Source: Aequorivita sublithincola DSM 14238 (GTDB lineage: Bacteria; Bacteroidota; Bacteroidia; Flavobacteriales; Flavobacteriaceae). From it: a DNA stretch of 64,000 bases. Location: positions 1,391,001 through 1,455,000 of the forward strand of contig NC_018013.1 of the NCBI RefSeq assembly GCF_000265385.1, given 5' to 3'. Positions 1 through 7,961 of the stretch are shown piece after piece. Each line of letters opens with the position of its first letter. The first letter of the stretch is position 1. Below the pieces are notes generated by a model. That model searched no databases, was not told the DNA's origin, and worked only from the letters and a program-made list of their open reading frames with translations. A program made the position numbers and the translations under genes.

Positions 1-479
1 GCGCGGATTACGTTGTTACCCATCATACAAAGTGCTAAAAGAGGCACGCCATAAAGTACAATGCGATAGTAGATTTTTGCAGGTTCAAAAATTTCACCTT
101 TACCACCAAAAGCGGGGATCAACTCATTTATATAAACCAAACCTAAAACTACCATTGCAGTACTGAGCAACAAAGTTAAAGTGATTTGATTTCCAAAGGT
201 TTTAAGCGCTCGTTCTTTATTATTTGCTCCCAATGAACGTGAAATTATTGAAGAACCTCCAATCCCAATTGCCATTCCAAGTGCCGCAATAAAAAACGAA
301 ACCGGTAACACAACGTTTATTGCTGCAATGGCGATGGAGCCAATCCAGTTTCCAACAAAAATAGTGTCTACAAGAATATTCAGAGACATTACCAAAATCC
401 CGATGGAGGCTGGAACGGCTTGTTTAATCAGTAAACTCCCAATAGGCTCAGTACCTAGAGCGGCAGATTTATTGTTCAT
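1..479 (-). CDS. MATE family efflux transporter, N-terminal part (cut by left edge)
   Basis: Reading the minus strand from the ATG at 479 gives about 159 residues of a polytopic membrane protein. It opens MNNKSAALGTEPIGSLLIKQ and continues with hydrophobic helices containing the MATE-type signatures VPASIGILVMSLNILVDTIFVG and, later, a GIGGSSIISRSLGANN loop. MATE proteins export drugs or cationic metabolites using an Na+ or H+ gradient. The paired P-x-x-D/N-x-x-F-V-G pattern of helix 1 fits the DinF/NorM group. The C-terminal two thirds lie outside the window, so the substrate class cannot be judged. It points away from the window in the same direction as hemH, separated by a 93-base AT-rich gap with no clear terminator. 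Confidence 0.85.
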   Translation of the reverse strand, partial: MNNKSAALGTEPIGSLLIKQAVPASIGILVMSLNILVDTIFVGNWIGSIAIAAINVVLPVSFFIAALGMAIGIGGSSIISRSLGANNKERALKTFGNQITLTLLLSTAMVVLGLVYINELIPAFGGKGEIFEPAKIYYRIVLYGVPLLALCMMGNNVIR

Positions 480-572
480 TAAAATTATTCTCTATTATTT
501 ATTTAAAATCTTCTGAATTACTAAAACAATTAATCATTTAAAATAGAAATAATAATAGTCAATTAGTAATAA

Positions 573-1613
573 TTAAGCGATAGCGGTTTTTACATCAACA
601 ATTCGCCATCGATCTATCCAACCTGTCACTACTTCGGCCCAATCATCGCGGTCGTTTAAGCAAGGAATAACGGTGAATTCCTTTCCGCCAGCTTCGTGGA
701 AGATCTCTTGGCCCTCCATTGCTATTTCTTCCAAAGTTTCTAAGCAATCACTCACAAAGGCTGGGGTAACGATTGCAATTTTCTTGATGCCTTCTAGCCC
801 CATTCGTTCTACAGTTCTATCTGTTGGCGGTTTTAACCAAGGGTCAAAACCTAAACGCGACTGAAAACTGGTAGAATACGTTCCAGGTTGTAGGTTTAAT
901 TTTTTCGCAACTAAATCTGTGGTTTTTAGACATTGATGGCGATAACAAAATTCATGTGCTGGAGAATCCGTAATGCAGCAACTCCCGTCAATTTTGCAGT
1001 GACTTTTGGTTATATCGCTTTTACGAATATGCCTTTCGGGCACACCGTGATAACTGAACAAAAGATGTTCGTAATCTAGGTTTTCAATTTTTTCTGAAAT
1101 ACTTTTTGAAAGCACTTCGATATATTCTGGTTTGTTATAAAATGCCGGAAGAGACGTAATTTGAAGTTGTGGAAAAAATTCGTTTTTAAGTTCTTCAACC
1201 TTTACATCAATAGTTTCCGTAGTTGCCATCGCAAATTGCGGATAAAGCGGAATAGTAAGAATTTCATCCACACCTTGATCCACTAATTCCTGCAAACCTT
1301 TTTTCAAAGTCATACTTCCGTAGCGCATTGCCAAAGCAACAGGAACGGTTGTTTTTTCTTGAATTTTTTTCTGAAGTCTTTCTGAAAGAACGATTAATGG
1401 CGAGCCTTCATCCCACCAGATTTTTTGATAGGCTTCACCAGATTTTTTTGGGCGTGTATTTAAAATTATGCCACGCACCAAAAAGGAACGAAACCAAAAA
1501 GGAACATCAATTACGCGAGGATCCATCAGGAATTCATCGAGATATTTTTTTACGTCTTTGGGATTTGTACTGTCTGGCGAACCGAGATTTACTAGGAGGA
1601 CTCCTTTTTTCAT
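573..1613 (-). CDS. hemH: Ferrochelatase
   Basis: A 346-residue protein of normal bacterial ferrochelatase length that inserts Fe2+ into protoporphyrin IX, the last step of protoheme synthesis. It starts KKGVLLVNLGSPDS, the usual N-terminus. It carries the SYHGVPERHIRK motif with the catalytic histidine near residue 189, and the conserved block SFQSRLGFDPWLKPPTD. Cysteines in DGSCC and FCYRHQC could ligate a [2Fe-2S] cluster, but the family varies here and this is uncertain. It lies 15 bases downstream of the HEPN toxin gene on the same strand, so it may be read through from there. It is separated from the main heme operon by the AraC regulator and the toxin-antitoxin pair. Confidence 0.96.
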   Translation of the reverse strand: MKKGVLLVNLGSPDSTNPKDVKKYLDEFLMDPRVIDVPFWFRSFLVRGIILNTRPKKSGEAYQKIWWDEGSPLIVLSERLQKKIQEKTTVPVALAMRYGSMTLKKGLQELVDQGVDEILTIPLYPQFAMATTETIDVKVEELKNEFFPQLQITSLPAFYNKPEYIEVLSKSISEKIENLDYEHLLFSYHGVPERHIRKSDITKSHCKIDGSCCITDSPAHEFCYRHQCLKTTDLVAKKLNLQPGTYSTSFQSRLGFDPWLKPPTDRTVERMGLEGIKKIAIVTPAFVSDCLETLEEIAMEGQEIFHEAGGKEFTVIPCLNDRDDWAEVVTGWIDRWRIVDVKTAIA

Positions 1614-1628
1614 TAAAAATTAGATTTT

Positions 1629-1985
1629 TTATTTTTGTAAGTTTTCATTTAATAATGCTTCCACCTCGGTCTTTAATTTAGGCAAATGTGTAATCAAAAT
1701 TGACCAAATATTTTCGTCAGAAACGGAGTCATAAGAATGAATTATATAATTTCTCAAATCCACTATAGGACGGGCATCAGATATTTTTTTTGTAAAAGTA
1801 GGATCTTGATTCAAAATTCGATTTACCGCCTCCCCAATAATTTCAAGATTTCTTTCAACGGCTTTTTTACGCATTTCATTTTTTACATAGAGCGAAAAAT
1901 CTTTTGGTTCATCTTCAAAATAAGATTCGATACTTTTTATAGTTTCATAAATATCCAACAACCATTTTTCGATGCGTTTATCCAT
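1629..1985 (-). CDS. HepT-like HEPN-domain toxin (DUF86 family)
   Basis: A 118-residue all-helical protein of the HepT/DUF86 family. It has the RX4-6H motif of HEPN ribonucleases as R78-NYII-H83, followed by Tyr85 (RX4HXY). That tyrosine is the residue modified with AMP by the partner nucleotidyltransferase in characterised HepT/MntA systems. Its start overlaps the end of the MNT gene by 8 bases, the standard arrangement of the pair. In the family the HEPN protein cleaves RNA and is silenced by polyadenylylation; activity here is inferred from the intact motif. Its stop codon is only 15 bases before hemH. Confidence 0.88.
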   Translation of the reverse strand: MDKRIEKWLLDIYETIKSIESYFEDEPKDFSLYVKNEMRKKAVERNLEIIGEAVNRILNQDPTFTKKISDARPIVDLRNYIIHSYDSVSDENIWSILITHLPKLKTEVEALLNENLQK

Positions 1986-2277
1986 AGATTAACTGTTTGC
2001 TATTTTCTATGGATTCAATCAAAACTGGGTTTTTTAGAGTTTGTTCCTCAACAAGATCAATTTCTCTATTAAGTAATTTTCCTAATTCTTCTTTAAAGGA
2101 CATATAATTTTCAAAATATCCAGCAAGATCAAATTTTTTGAAACGAACTAAAAAATCTACATCACTATCCTTGTGATAATTTCCGCGTATAGCAGAACCA
2201 AACAAATACATAGTTGCGACCTTATGTTTTTCACAAAGGTTTTTTATGGCATCGGTATGTTTTTCAATATTTTCCAT
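1978..2277 (-). CDS. MntA-like minimal nucleotidyltransferase antitoxin
   Basis: A 99-residue minimal nucleotidyltransferase. It shows the GSx10DxD signature of the polymerase-beta fold: Gly27-Ser28, then Asp39 and Asp41 in the segment LFGSAIRGNYHKDSDVDFLV. In characterised pairs this protein transfers AMP to the HEPN partner and neutralises it. It is the first gene of the pair and overlaps hepT by 8 bases. A TATCTTTG -7 element on the minus strand ends 4 bases before the start codon, suggesting a leaderless message. Confidence 0.87.
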   Translation of the reverse strand: MENIEKHTDAIKNLCEKHKVATMYLFGSAIRGNYHKDSDVDFLVRFKKFDLAGYFENYMSFKEELGKLLNREIDLVEEQTLKNPVLIESIENSKQLIYG

Positions 2278-2281
2278 AATT

Positions 2282-2289
2282 CAAAGATA
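2282..2289 (-). promoter_or_regulatory. Bacteroidota -7 promoter element for the MNT/HEPN pair
   Basis: The plus strand reads CAAAGATA, which is TATCTTTG on the minus strand and matches TAnnTTTG exactly. It ends 4 bases before the ATG at 2277. No well-spaced TTTG -33 element is visible (nearest CAAA at 2317-2320, 27 bases away). Confidence 0.5.
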
Positions 2290-2321
2290 ATCAAAAGACG
2301 AAAGTTTTATTAATTGCAAAG

Positions 2322-2337
2322 GTAACGAGTAACGAGT
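2322..2337. repeat. Heptamer direct repeat (GTAACGA, about 2.3 copies)
   Basis: Two perfect tandem copies of GTAACGA followed by GT, in the gap between the unknown basic-protein gene and the MNT antitoxin gene. It is the weakest of five heptamer-period loci in the window. Confidence 0.55.
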
Positions 2338-2340
2338 GAA

Positions 2341-2373
2341 AGACCTCAAAGGTTTTTGAAACCTTTAAGGTCT
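2341..2373. repeat. Intergenic palindrome (AGACCTnAAAGGTTT hairpin)
   Basis: A 15-base arm, AGACCTCAAAGGTTT, a 3-base loop and the matching arm with one mismatch. Palindromes of the form GACCT-AAAGGTTT are familiar as dispersed elements in flavobacterial genomes. There is no T-run after it on the minus strand, so it is not a classical terminator although it lies just downstream of the 159-residue protein gene. Confidence 0.7.
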
Positions 2374-2400
2374 GGGTCGTAAAATTCTACTTTTTGTTGT

Positions 2401-2880
2401 TTATGTTAAAGTAACCTGCTTTTTCTTGGACGGATTGTATGGTTTTTTCAATAGCTCTTCAGCGTGATCCACTGCTAAACACGCTACATTTCCAAAAGAA
2501 CCGTCTTTTTTTTGTAACAAATAAGCATTAACAAAATTGTAATATGCCTTTTTTGCTTTTGAATGATTTTTTGCTTTTACTAAAATCTGGAATGCCCACT
2601 TTCTATATTCTTTTGCTATTAAATCATCAACATAAGTTTTCAATACGACATCTGTAACTGTAATTTCCGGATCAATTTTACTTCGGAATTCTAGTTGGCG
2701 TTTTCGAGAATTATAGAGACTTCCCAAATTTCTTAATTCACCTCTTTTATAAGCATCATAATCTTCCTGCGAACGAGAAGGGCGCGCCATTAAAGAGTTT
2801 CCTTTTTCATCTAGCGGGTATAACCATAAACCTCTTTTAAGACGTTTTTTAGTTTTTCTTGGAAGCCGGAATTTTTTCAT
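2401..2880 (-). CDS. Hypothetical basic protein, 159 residues
   Basis: I do not recognise a family. The protein is rich in lysine and arginine, especially in the first 20 residues (MKKFRLPRKTKKRLKRG) and at the C-terminus (PSKKKQ). It lacks a signal peptide or membrane segment and has a mid-region predicted to be helical (KAYYNFVNAYLLQKK). The charge could suit nucleic-acid binding, but that is a guess. It sits alone between the AraC regulator gene and the toxin-antitoxin pair on the same strand, with 47 bases upstream and a hairpin repeat downstream. Confidence 0.7.
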   Translation of the reverse strand: MKKFRLPRKTKKRLKRGLWLYPLDEKGNSLMARPSRSQEDYDAYKRGELRNLGSLYNSRKRQLEFRSKIDPEITVTDVVLKTYVDDLIAKEYRKWAFQILVKAKNHSKAKKAYYNFVNAYLLQKKDGSFGNVACLAVDHAEELLKKPYNPSKKKQVTLT

Positions 2881-2927
2881 TTCTGCGTATTTAAATAGAT
2901 ATTGAAAATACTGAAAAAATATAATAT

Positions 2928-3818
2928 CTACACATTCAACCCCATCAAAAACTTCTTAGGCGTAGTGCCAAATCTCTTTTTAAAAGCCGCAATAAAATGG
3001 CTTGATGTACTATAACCTACTTTCAAACCCACTTCGTTTACATTGTGTGAACCCGATGCCAAAAGTTGGCGCGCAACTTCCATTTTGTAATCAAAAAGAA
3101 AGCTGAAAACCGAGTCGCCATAAATTTGTTTAAAACCTTCCTTCAATCGGTTTATTGGCAAGTTAATTTCATCGGCAAGTTGCTGTAATGTAGGCGGTTC
3201 TGCCATTCTTGAAATTATTATTTGCTTTGCCTTTTTTATTTTTGAAACATTGTCTTCATCAGCTAAAAAAGGACATTGTTCCACATCTGCATCTGCCGGA
3301 CGGTTAAAATATAGACTCAATAGTTCATACGCTTTCGCCTTAAAATAGAGTGGTTTTATCGTTGGATGAAGATTATAATTCATCAATTGATTTAGAACAA
3401 TTGCCATTGACGGCGAAATATTTCCGTCTTTATAATATTTCCGGTCCTTGTTTTCTTCATCTAAAAACGTGATATAGTTTGCTTCGGTAGAAAAAAGACC
3501 GTGAAACTTATTAATAGGCAACAATACCGAAATCATCCAAGAATGCTTCTCAAGATCCAAATTAATGGGCAAATCCCGCTGTGGATTATAAAGTAATAAC
3601 GAATGATCTTCCTGAATAGGCAACTTATAATTACCATCATTAAAAACAAAGAGAGCAGACCCTTTTATGCAAAAATGAAACTGAATAAAATTAGCGCTAA
3701 CTTCTCGCTTAAAAGTTTGATTTTCATCGGTTTCGTTGTTGAATTTCAATATAAAAAAACCTGCTTCAATAGCAGTTTCTTCATAAAAGCTTTGAGCGAC
3801 ATTTTTTTGAAAATCCAT
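2928..3818 (-). CDS. AraC family transcriptional regulator
   Basis: A 296-residue protein with an N-terminal cupin-like effector region (about 1-180) and a C-terminal double helix-turn-helix domain (about 195-292). The second helix-turn-helix has the AraC signature EVGLKVGYSTSSHFIAAFKKRFGTTPKKF. It is divergent from hemA, with 190 bases between the start codons. A perfect 8-3-8 inverted repeat lies 20 bases upstream of its own start. That geometry suggests it controls itself, hemA, or both. The ligand is unknown; iron or heme status is an inference from the neighbours only. Confidence 0.9.
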   Translation of the reverse strand: MDFQKNVAQSFYEETAIEAGFFILKFNNETDENQTFKREVSANFIQFHFCIKGSALFVFNDGNYKLPIQEDHSLLLYNPQRDLPINLDLEKHSWMISVLLPINKFHGLFSTEANYITFLDEENKDRKYYKDGNISPSMAIVLNQLMNYNLHPTIKPLYFKAKAYELLSLYFNRPADADVEQCPFLADEDNVSKIKKAKQIIISRMAEPPTLQQLADEINLPINRLKEGFKQIYGDSVFSFLFDYKMEVARQLLASGSHNVNEVGLKVGYSTSSHFIAAFKKRFGTTPKKFLMGLNV

Positions 3819-3838
3819 AGTACAATTGAATTGATTCT

Positions 3839-3857
3839 ATTTAGAATAGTTCTAAAT
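3839..3857. promoter_or_regulatory. Perfect inverted repeat between the araC-type gene and hemA (candidate operator)
   Basis: ATTTAGAA-TAG-TTCTAAAT, two 8-base arms with no mismatch. It is 20 bases upstream of the AraC gene start and about 130 bases upstream of the hemA -7 element. Such symmetry suits a dimeric regulator. AraC proteins usually prefer direct repeats, so a Fur- or DtxR-type iron regulator encoded elsewhere is an equally good candidate. Confidence 0.55.
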
Positions 3858-3965
3858 TAATTGTTTAAAATTGAATGAGAATCCGCTAATTTAGGGCAAT
3901 AAATATGACAAATATCATATTTTGACCAATTTTAACAGCCAACGACACAAAAGATACCGCTTGCG

Positions 3966-3997
3966 TTGTTTTTTAAAAAACAATGCCTGTACATTTG
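3966..3997 (+). promoter_or_regulatory. hemA promoter, TTG-N21-TACATTTG
   Basis: TTG at 3966-3968, a 21-base spacer and TACATTTG at 3990-3997 match the Bacteroidota housekeeping promoter. The hemA ATG is at 4009, so the leader would be under 10 bases. The position also argues against the longer TTG-initiated reading frame from 3922, because translation from there would start upstream of transcription. Confidence 0.7.
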
Positions 3998-4008
3998 CTA
4001 TTGTTTTT

Positions 4009-5271
4009 ATGAAAAATAATTTGAAGACATATTCTGGGCAATCACTCGAAGGTAATTTCTACGCCATCGGACTCAATTACAAAAAAGCGGATGCCGCAAT
4101 ACGTGGTAATTTTAGCATTAGTGATATTGCCAAACAGAAAATTCTTACGGATGCCAAAGAAAACGGCATTCCGTCGCTTACCGTTATTTCTACGTGCAAC
4201 CGCACCGAGCTTTACGGTTTTGCCCAACATCCTTTTCAGCTTATAAAATTACTTTGCGAACACACCAATGGCACCGTTGAAGAGTTTGAAAAAGTAGCCT
4301 ATATTTATAAAAACAACGATGCCGTTTCACATCTTTTTACCGTGGGAACTGGCTTGGATAGTCAAATTCTAGGTGACTTTGAAATTATAAGTCAACTGCG
4401 GAAAGCCTTTCGTGATTCAAAGAAGCAGGATATTATCAATCCATTTATGGAGCGACTTGCTAATGCTGTGATTCAGGCAAGCAAGCGTATTAAGAATGAA
4501 ACAAAAATTTCTTCTGGCGCAACTTCTGTAAGTTTTGCAGCTGTTCGCTACATAATGTCTCAAGTTCAGGATATTTCAGAAAAAAATATTTTGCTTTTCG
4601 GAACAGGTAAAATTGGCCGAAATACTTGCGAAAATTTAATAAAACACACAAAAAACGATCACATAACTCTTATAAACCGGACAAAGGAAACAGCTGAAAA
4701 AGTTGCTGGAAAATTCAATTTGGTGGTTAAGGATTATGCAGACATTCAAAGTGAAATTGCTCAAACTGATGTTTTGATCGTGGCTACAGGCGCACAGCAA
4801 CCTACAATTTCAAAAGAACTTTTATATTTAAAACGTCCGCTTTTAATTTTAGATCTTTCCATACCTAAAAATGTATCTGAAGATGTTTTGGAAAATGAAT
4901 TGGTAACTTTGGTTCACTTAGACGATCTTTCCGCAATAACAGATGAAACCCTTCAGCATCGCGCATCACAACTTCCAAAAGCGAAGAAAATAATTGCTGA
5001 AGTAGAAAAAGAATTCAACAAATGGGCCGACGAACGAAAATTCGCTCCGACTATTAGAGCTTTAAAAATTAAACTCGCCGAAATTAAAGACGGCGAAATT
5101 GACAATCAACGTAAAAAAATAGACGGTTTCAATGAAGAACAGGCCGCAATAATTAGTGATCGTCTTATTCAAAAAATAACTACCCATTTCGCCAACCATC
5201 TTAAAGGCGAAGAAGGTTCTGCCGAAAGTATAGAACTCATAAGAAGAGTCTTCCAACTTGAAACTGCTTAA
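4009..5271 (+). CDS. hemA: Glutamyl-tRNA reductase
   Basis: A 420-residue NADPH-dependent glutamyl-tRNA reductase, the committed step of C5-pathway heme synthesis. The catalytic cysteine is in STCNRTELYG (Cys63). The NADP-binding fold follows at LLFGTGKIGRNTCENL, and a helical dimerisation domain closes the protein. I place the start at the ATG at 4009 rather than the in-frame TTG at 3922. The extra 29 residues do not resemble the family, whose N-terminus is near NFYAIGLNYKKAD, and the promoter overlaps that stretch. It is the first gene of the heme operon; hemC follows after 2 bases. Confidence 0.96.
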   Translation: MKNNLKTYSGQSLEGNFYAIGLNYKKADAAIRGNFSISDIAKQKILTDAKENGIPSLTVISTCNRTELYGFAQHPFQLIKLLCEHTNGTVEEFEKVAYIYKNNDAVSHLFTVGTGLDSQILGDFEIISQLRKAFRDSKKQDIINPFMERLANAVIQASKRIKNETKISSGATSVSFAAVRYIMSQVQDISEKNILLFGTGKIGRNTCENLIKHTKNDHITLINRTKETAEKVAGKFNLVVKDYADIQSEIAQTDVLIVATGAQQPTISKELLYLKRPLLILDLSIPKNVSEDVLENELVTLVHLDDLSAITDETLQHRASQLPKAKKIIAEVEKEFNKWADERKFAPTIRALKIKLAEIKDGEIDNQRKKIDGFNEEQAAIISDRLIQKITTHFANHLKGEEGSAESIELIRRVFQLETA

Positions 5272-5273
5272 TC

Positions 5274-6185
5274 TTGAAAAAAACAATCCGAATTGGCACT
5301 CGCGACAGTGAACTTGCACTCTGGCAAGCAAATACTGTAAAATCAAAACTTGAAACATTAGGTTATGATACGGAACTAGTTCCAGTAAAATCGCAAGGAG
5401 ATTTAATCTTAGACAAACCACTTTACGAAATGGGCATTACAGGTATTTTCACAAAAACCTTAGATCTTGCAATGATTACTGGCGCGGTAGATATTGCCGT
5501 GCACAGTATGAAAGATGTGCCTACTCAATTACCAAAAGGAATTATACAAACAGCTGTTTTAGAGCGTGCATCTTCCGAAGATATTCTAGTTGTAAAAGAT
5601 GAAATTGATTTTGAAAAACCTTGCACAATAGCTACTGGAAGTCTACGTCGACAAGCACAATGGCTTCATAGATATCCAAACCATAAAGTTGTGGATTTGC
5701 GTGGAAACGTAAATACACGTCTTCAAAAACTAGAAAATAATAATTGGCAGGGCGCAATCTTTGCCAAAGCTGGTTTGCAAAGAATCAATCTTTTACCGGA
5801 AAATTATATAGATTTAGACTGGATGATTCCTGCACCAGCACAAGGTGCCATGGTTATTGTAGCTTTGGAAAACGATGTGTTTTGTAGAGAAGCTACTTTA
5901 AAATTAAATCATTCACCTTCCGAAATTTGTACACACATTGAACGCGAATTTTTAAGAACGCTGGAAGGTGGCTGCACCGCGCCAATTGGAGCTTTCGCAG
6001 AAATAATTGAAGATGAAGTATTATTTAAAGGATGTCTTTTTTCATTAGATGGAAAATCAAAACTTGAAATAGAGAAAAAAATTTTAACATCAGAATACAA
6101 AAATTTTGGGAAGGATTGTGCTACATTTATTCTTAATAATGGCGGGTCTGAACTAATGCATACCATAAAAAATGAATTGAAATGA
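5274..6185 (+). CDS. hemC: Hydroxymethylbilane synthase (porphobilinogen deaminase)
   Basis: A 303-residue enzyme that links four porphobilinogens into hydroxymethylbilane. It begins KKTIRIGTRDSELALWQA, the typical N-terminus, from a TTG start codon 2 bases after the hemA stop; no ATG is available in frame. The dipyrromethane cofactor cysteine is Cys234 in EGGCTAPIGAF. The GSLRRQAQ arginines and the HSMKDVPT loop are intact. The gene end overlaps the start of the potassium-transport gene by 4 bases (ATGA), so hemC and the transporter are translationally coupled. Confidence 0.96.
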   Translation: MKKTIRIGTRDSELALWQANTVKSKLETLGYDTELVPVKSQGDLILDKPLYEMGITGIFTKTLDLAMITGAVDIAVHSMKDVPTQLPKGIIQTAVLERASSEDILVVKDEIDFEKPCTIATGSLRRQAQWLHRYPNHKVVDLRGNVNTRLQKLENNNWQGAIFAKAGLQRINLLPENYIDLDWMIPAPAQGAMVIVALENDVFCREATLKLNHSPSEICTHIEREFLRTLEGGCTAPIGAFAEIIEDEVLFKGCLFSLDGKSKLEIEKKILTSEYKNFGKDCATFILNNGGSELMHTIKNELK

Positions 6186-7933
6186 GCCGTTGGAAAAAAA
6201 CAAGCTTGACGAATATAGTCGTTTGGTTTCTGGATCTTGGCTTGCTTTCTTTTTTAATTTTCGACTTCGGTTTCGAAAATTTTAAGGACTTTAGACAGTA
6301 TAAACTTATTGTCCTCCCACTTTTATTATTAGCTTTAATAGCCTTTAATTTTTACAAATTTTACAAATATCGAAAAGATGTAGATGTAAACAGAAGTAGC
6401 AGAATAAGTTTGTTTATATTACTGATTCTCATAGTTCTAGAAGTCATAATGATTCTGGCAAACTACGAAACTTCCGTGGTTGAAACATTTTTTAATGCGC
6501 GCTATGTTATAGAATATGGACTGCTGTTTTATTTCTTTATTCGGCTTACGTTTTTACTTAGAAAAGTTTATAGTCTATACTTTAATCCTGCCATATTATT
6601 TGTAGGCAGTTTTGCAATAATTGCACTTGCGGGTACATTTTTACTCTTGTTGCCAAGTGCCACCACACACGAAATTTCTTTTACTGATGCGCTTTTCACT
6701 GCAACTAGCGCTACAGCGGTAACAGGTTTGATTGTGCTTGATACCGCTAAAGATTTTACGCCTTTTGGGCAAACTGTTATCATGATTCTATTTCAAATTG
6801 GCGGATTGGGAATGTTAACGTTCACTTCGTTTTTTGCCTATTTCTTCAAAAGTGGCGCTTCATTTAAAGAAAGCCTTTATATGAGAGATATTTTGGGACA
6901 CGACAAACTGAACAGTGTAATGAAAACCGTAATGCAAATTGTAGCGTTTTCATTGATTTTGGAAGGAATTGGAGCGCTTTTCATATATCATTCCTTGGCG
7001 CATATAGATTCTTTTAAAGACAGAGGATTTTTTGCGGTTTTTCACGCTATTTCTGCCTATTGCAATGCTGGTTTCTCATTGGCATCAGAGGGGCTTTTTG
7101 ATAGCGGTTTGCGCTTTAATTATTATATGCAGTGGGTTGTAATGGGGCTTATTGTTTTTGGAGGTTTGGGTTATCATATTGCCTATAATGTTATTCAATA
7201 TCTAAGAAAATTTGTTACGAATATCTTTCAAAAAAAGGAGCGCGTTTTTATTTCCAGAGTTATTAATCTAAACACTAAAATAGTTCTTTACACTACAGCA
7301 ATTCTAATTGCTGCGGGAGCGGTTTTCTTTCTTTTTTCTGAACAAAACACCAATCTTGTACCACATACAACCGCATTTGGAAAATTTACCACAGCTATGT
7401 TTTCTTCCATTACTTCAAGAACGGCGGGTTTCAATACTGTGGATATGACGAACTTTACTATTCCTGGTCTTCTTTTTATGATTTTTTTAATGTGGGTTGG
7501 GGCTTCACCAGCATCAACTGGTGGCGGAATTAAAACCACAACCTTTGCTTTAGCAACGCTCAACGTTTTTGCAATTGCTCGCGATAAAAAATATATTGAA
7601 ATAGGAACAAGAAGAATTGCTATTGAAGCCGTTCACCGCGCTTTTGCAATTATTTCAATCTCCTTGGCAAGCATTGGGATGGGGATCCTGTTATTGCTTA
7701 TTTTCAATCCGGAATTTTCGTTAATACAAATTGCTTTTGAAGTATTTTCAGCATTTTCAACCGTGGGAATCTCAATGGGAATAACCTCCCAACTCTCGGA
7801 ATATAGTAAATACGTAGTAATATTGTTAATGTTCTTTGGAAGAATTGGGTTGTTAAACCTAATGATCGGACTTTTAAAAAGCGTTGGAAAAACCGATTAT
7901 ACCTATCCCGAAGAAAATATTTTAATAAACTAA
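6182..7933 (+). CDS. Trk/Ktr-type potassium uptake protein, membrane subunit
   Basis: A 583-residue polytopic membrane protein of the TrkH/KtrB family. After an N-terminal extension with four predicted helices come the four pore repeats. Their filter loops are visible as SATAVTGLIV, AYCNAGFSL, TSRTAGFN and FSTVGISMG, each with the conserved glycine. It should form the K+ channel-like pore, gated by the RCK protein encoded 28 bases downstream. It lies inside the heme operon between hemC and hemD and overlaps hemC by 4 bases. That physical coupling of K+ uptake to heme synthesis genes is unexpected. Confidence 0.93.
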   Translation: MSRWKKTSLTNIVVWFLDLGLLSFLIFDFGFENFKDFRQYKLIVLPLLLLALIAFNFYKFYKYRKDVDVNRSSRISLFILLILIVLEVIMILANYETSVVETFFNARYVIEYGLLFYFFIRLTFLLRKVYSLYFNPAILFVGSFAIIALAGTFLLLLPSATTHEISFTDALFTATSATAVTGLIVLDTAKDFTPFGQTVIMILFQIGGLGMLTFTSFFAYFFKSGASFKESLYMRDILGHDKLNSVMKTVMQIVAFSLILEGIGALFIYHSLAHIDSFKDRGFFAVFHAISAYCNAGFSLASEGLFDSGLRFNYYMQWVVMGLIVFGGLGYHIAYNVIQYLRKFVTNIFQKKERVFISRVINLNTKIVLYTTAILIAAGAVFFLFSEQNTNLVPHTTAFGKFTTAMFSSITSRTAGFNTVDMTNFTIPGLLFMIFLMWVGASPASTGGGIKTTTFALATLNVFAIARDKKYIEIGTRRIAIEAVHRAFAIISISLASIGMGILLLLIFNPEFSLIQIAFEVFSAFSTVGISMGITSQLSEYSKYVVILLMFFGRIGLLNLMIGLLKSVGKTDYTYPEENILIN

Positions 7934-7961
7934 ATATTCTAAATTTTTAAATGAATAGCGA

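Noticed and set aside
3922..4008. Longer hemA from a TTG at 3922
   Set aside because: The added 29 residues do not resemble HemA N-termini and the region contains the hemA promoter, so it would be untranscribed.
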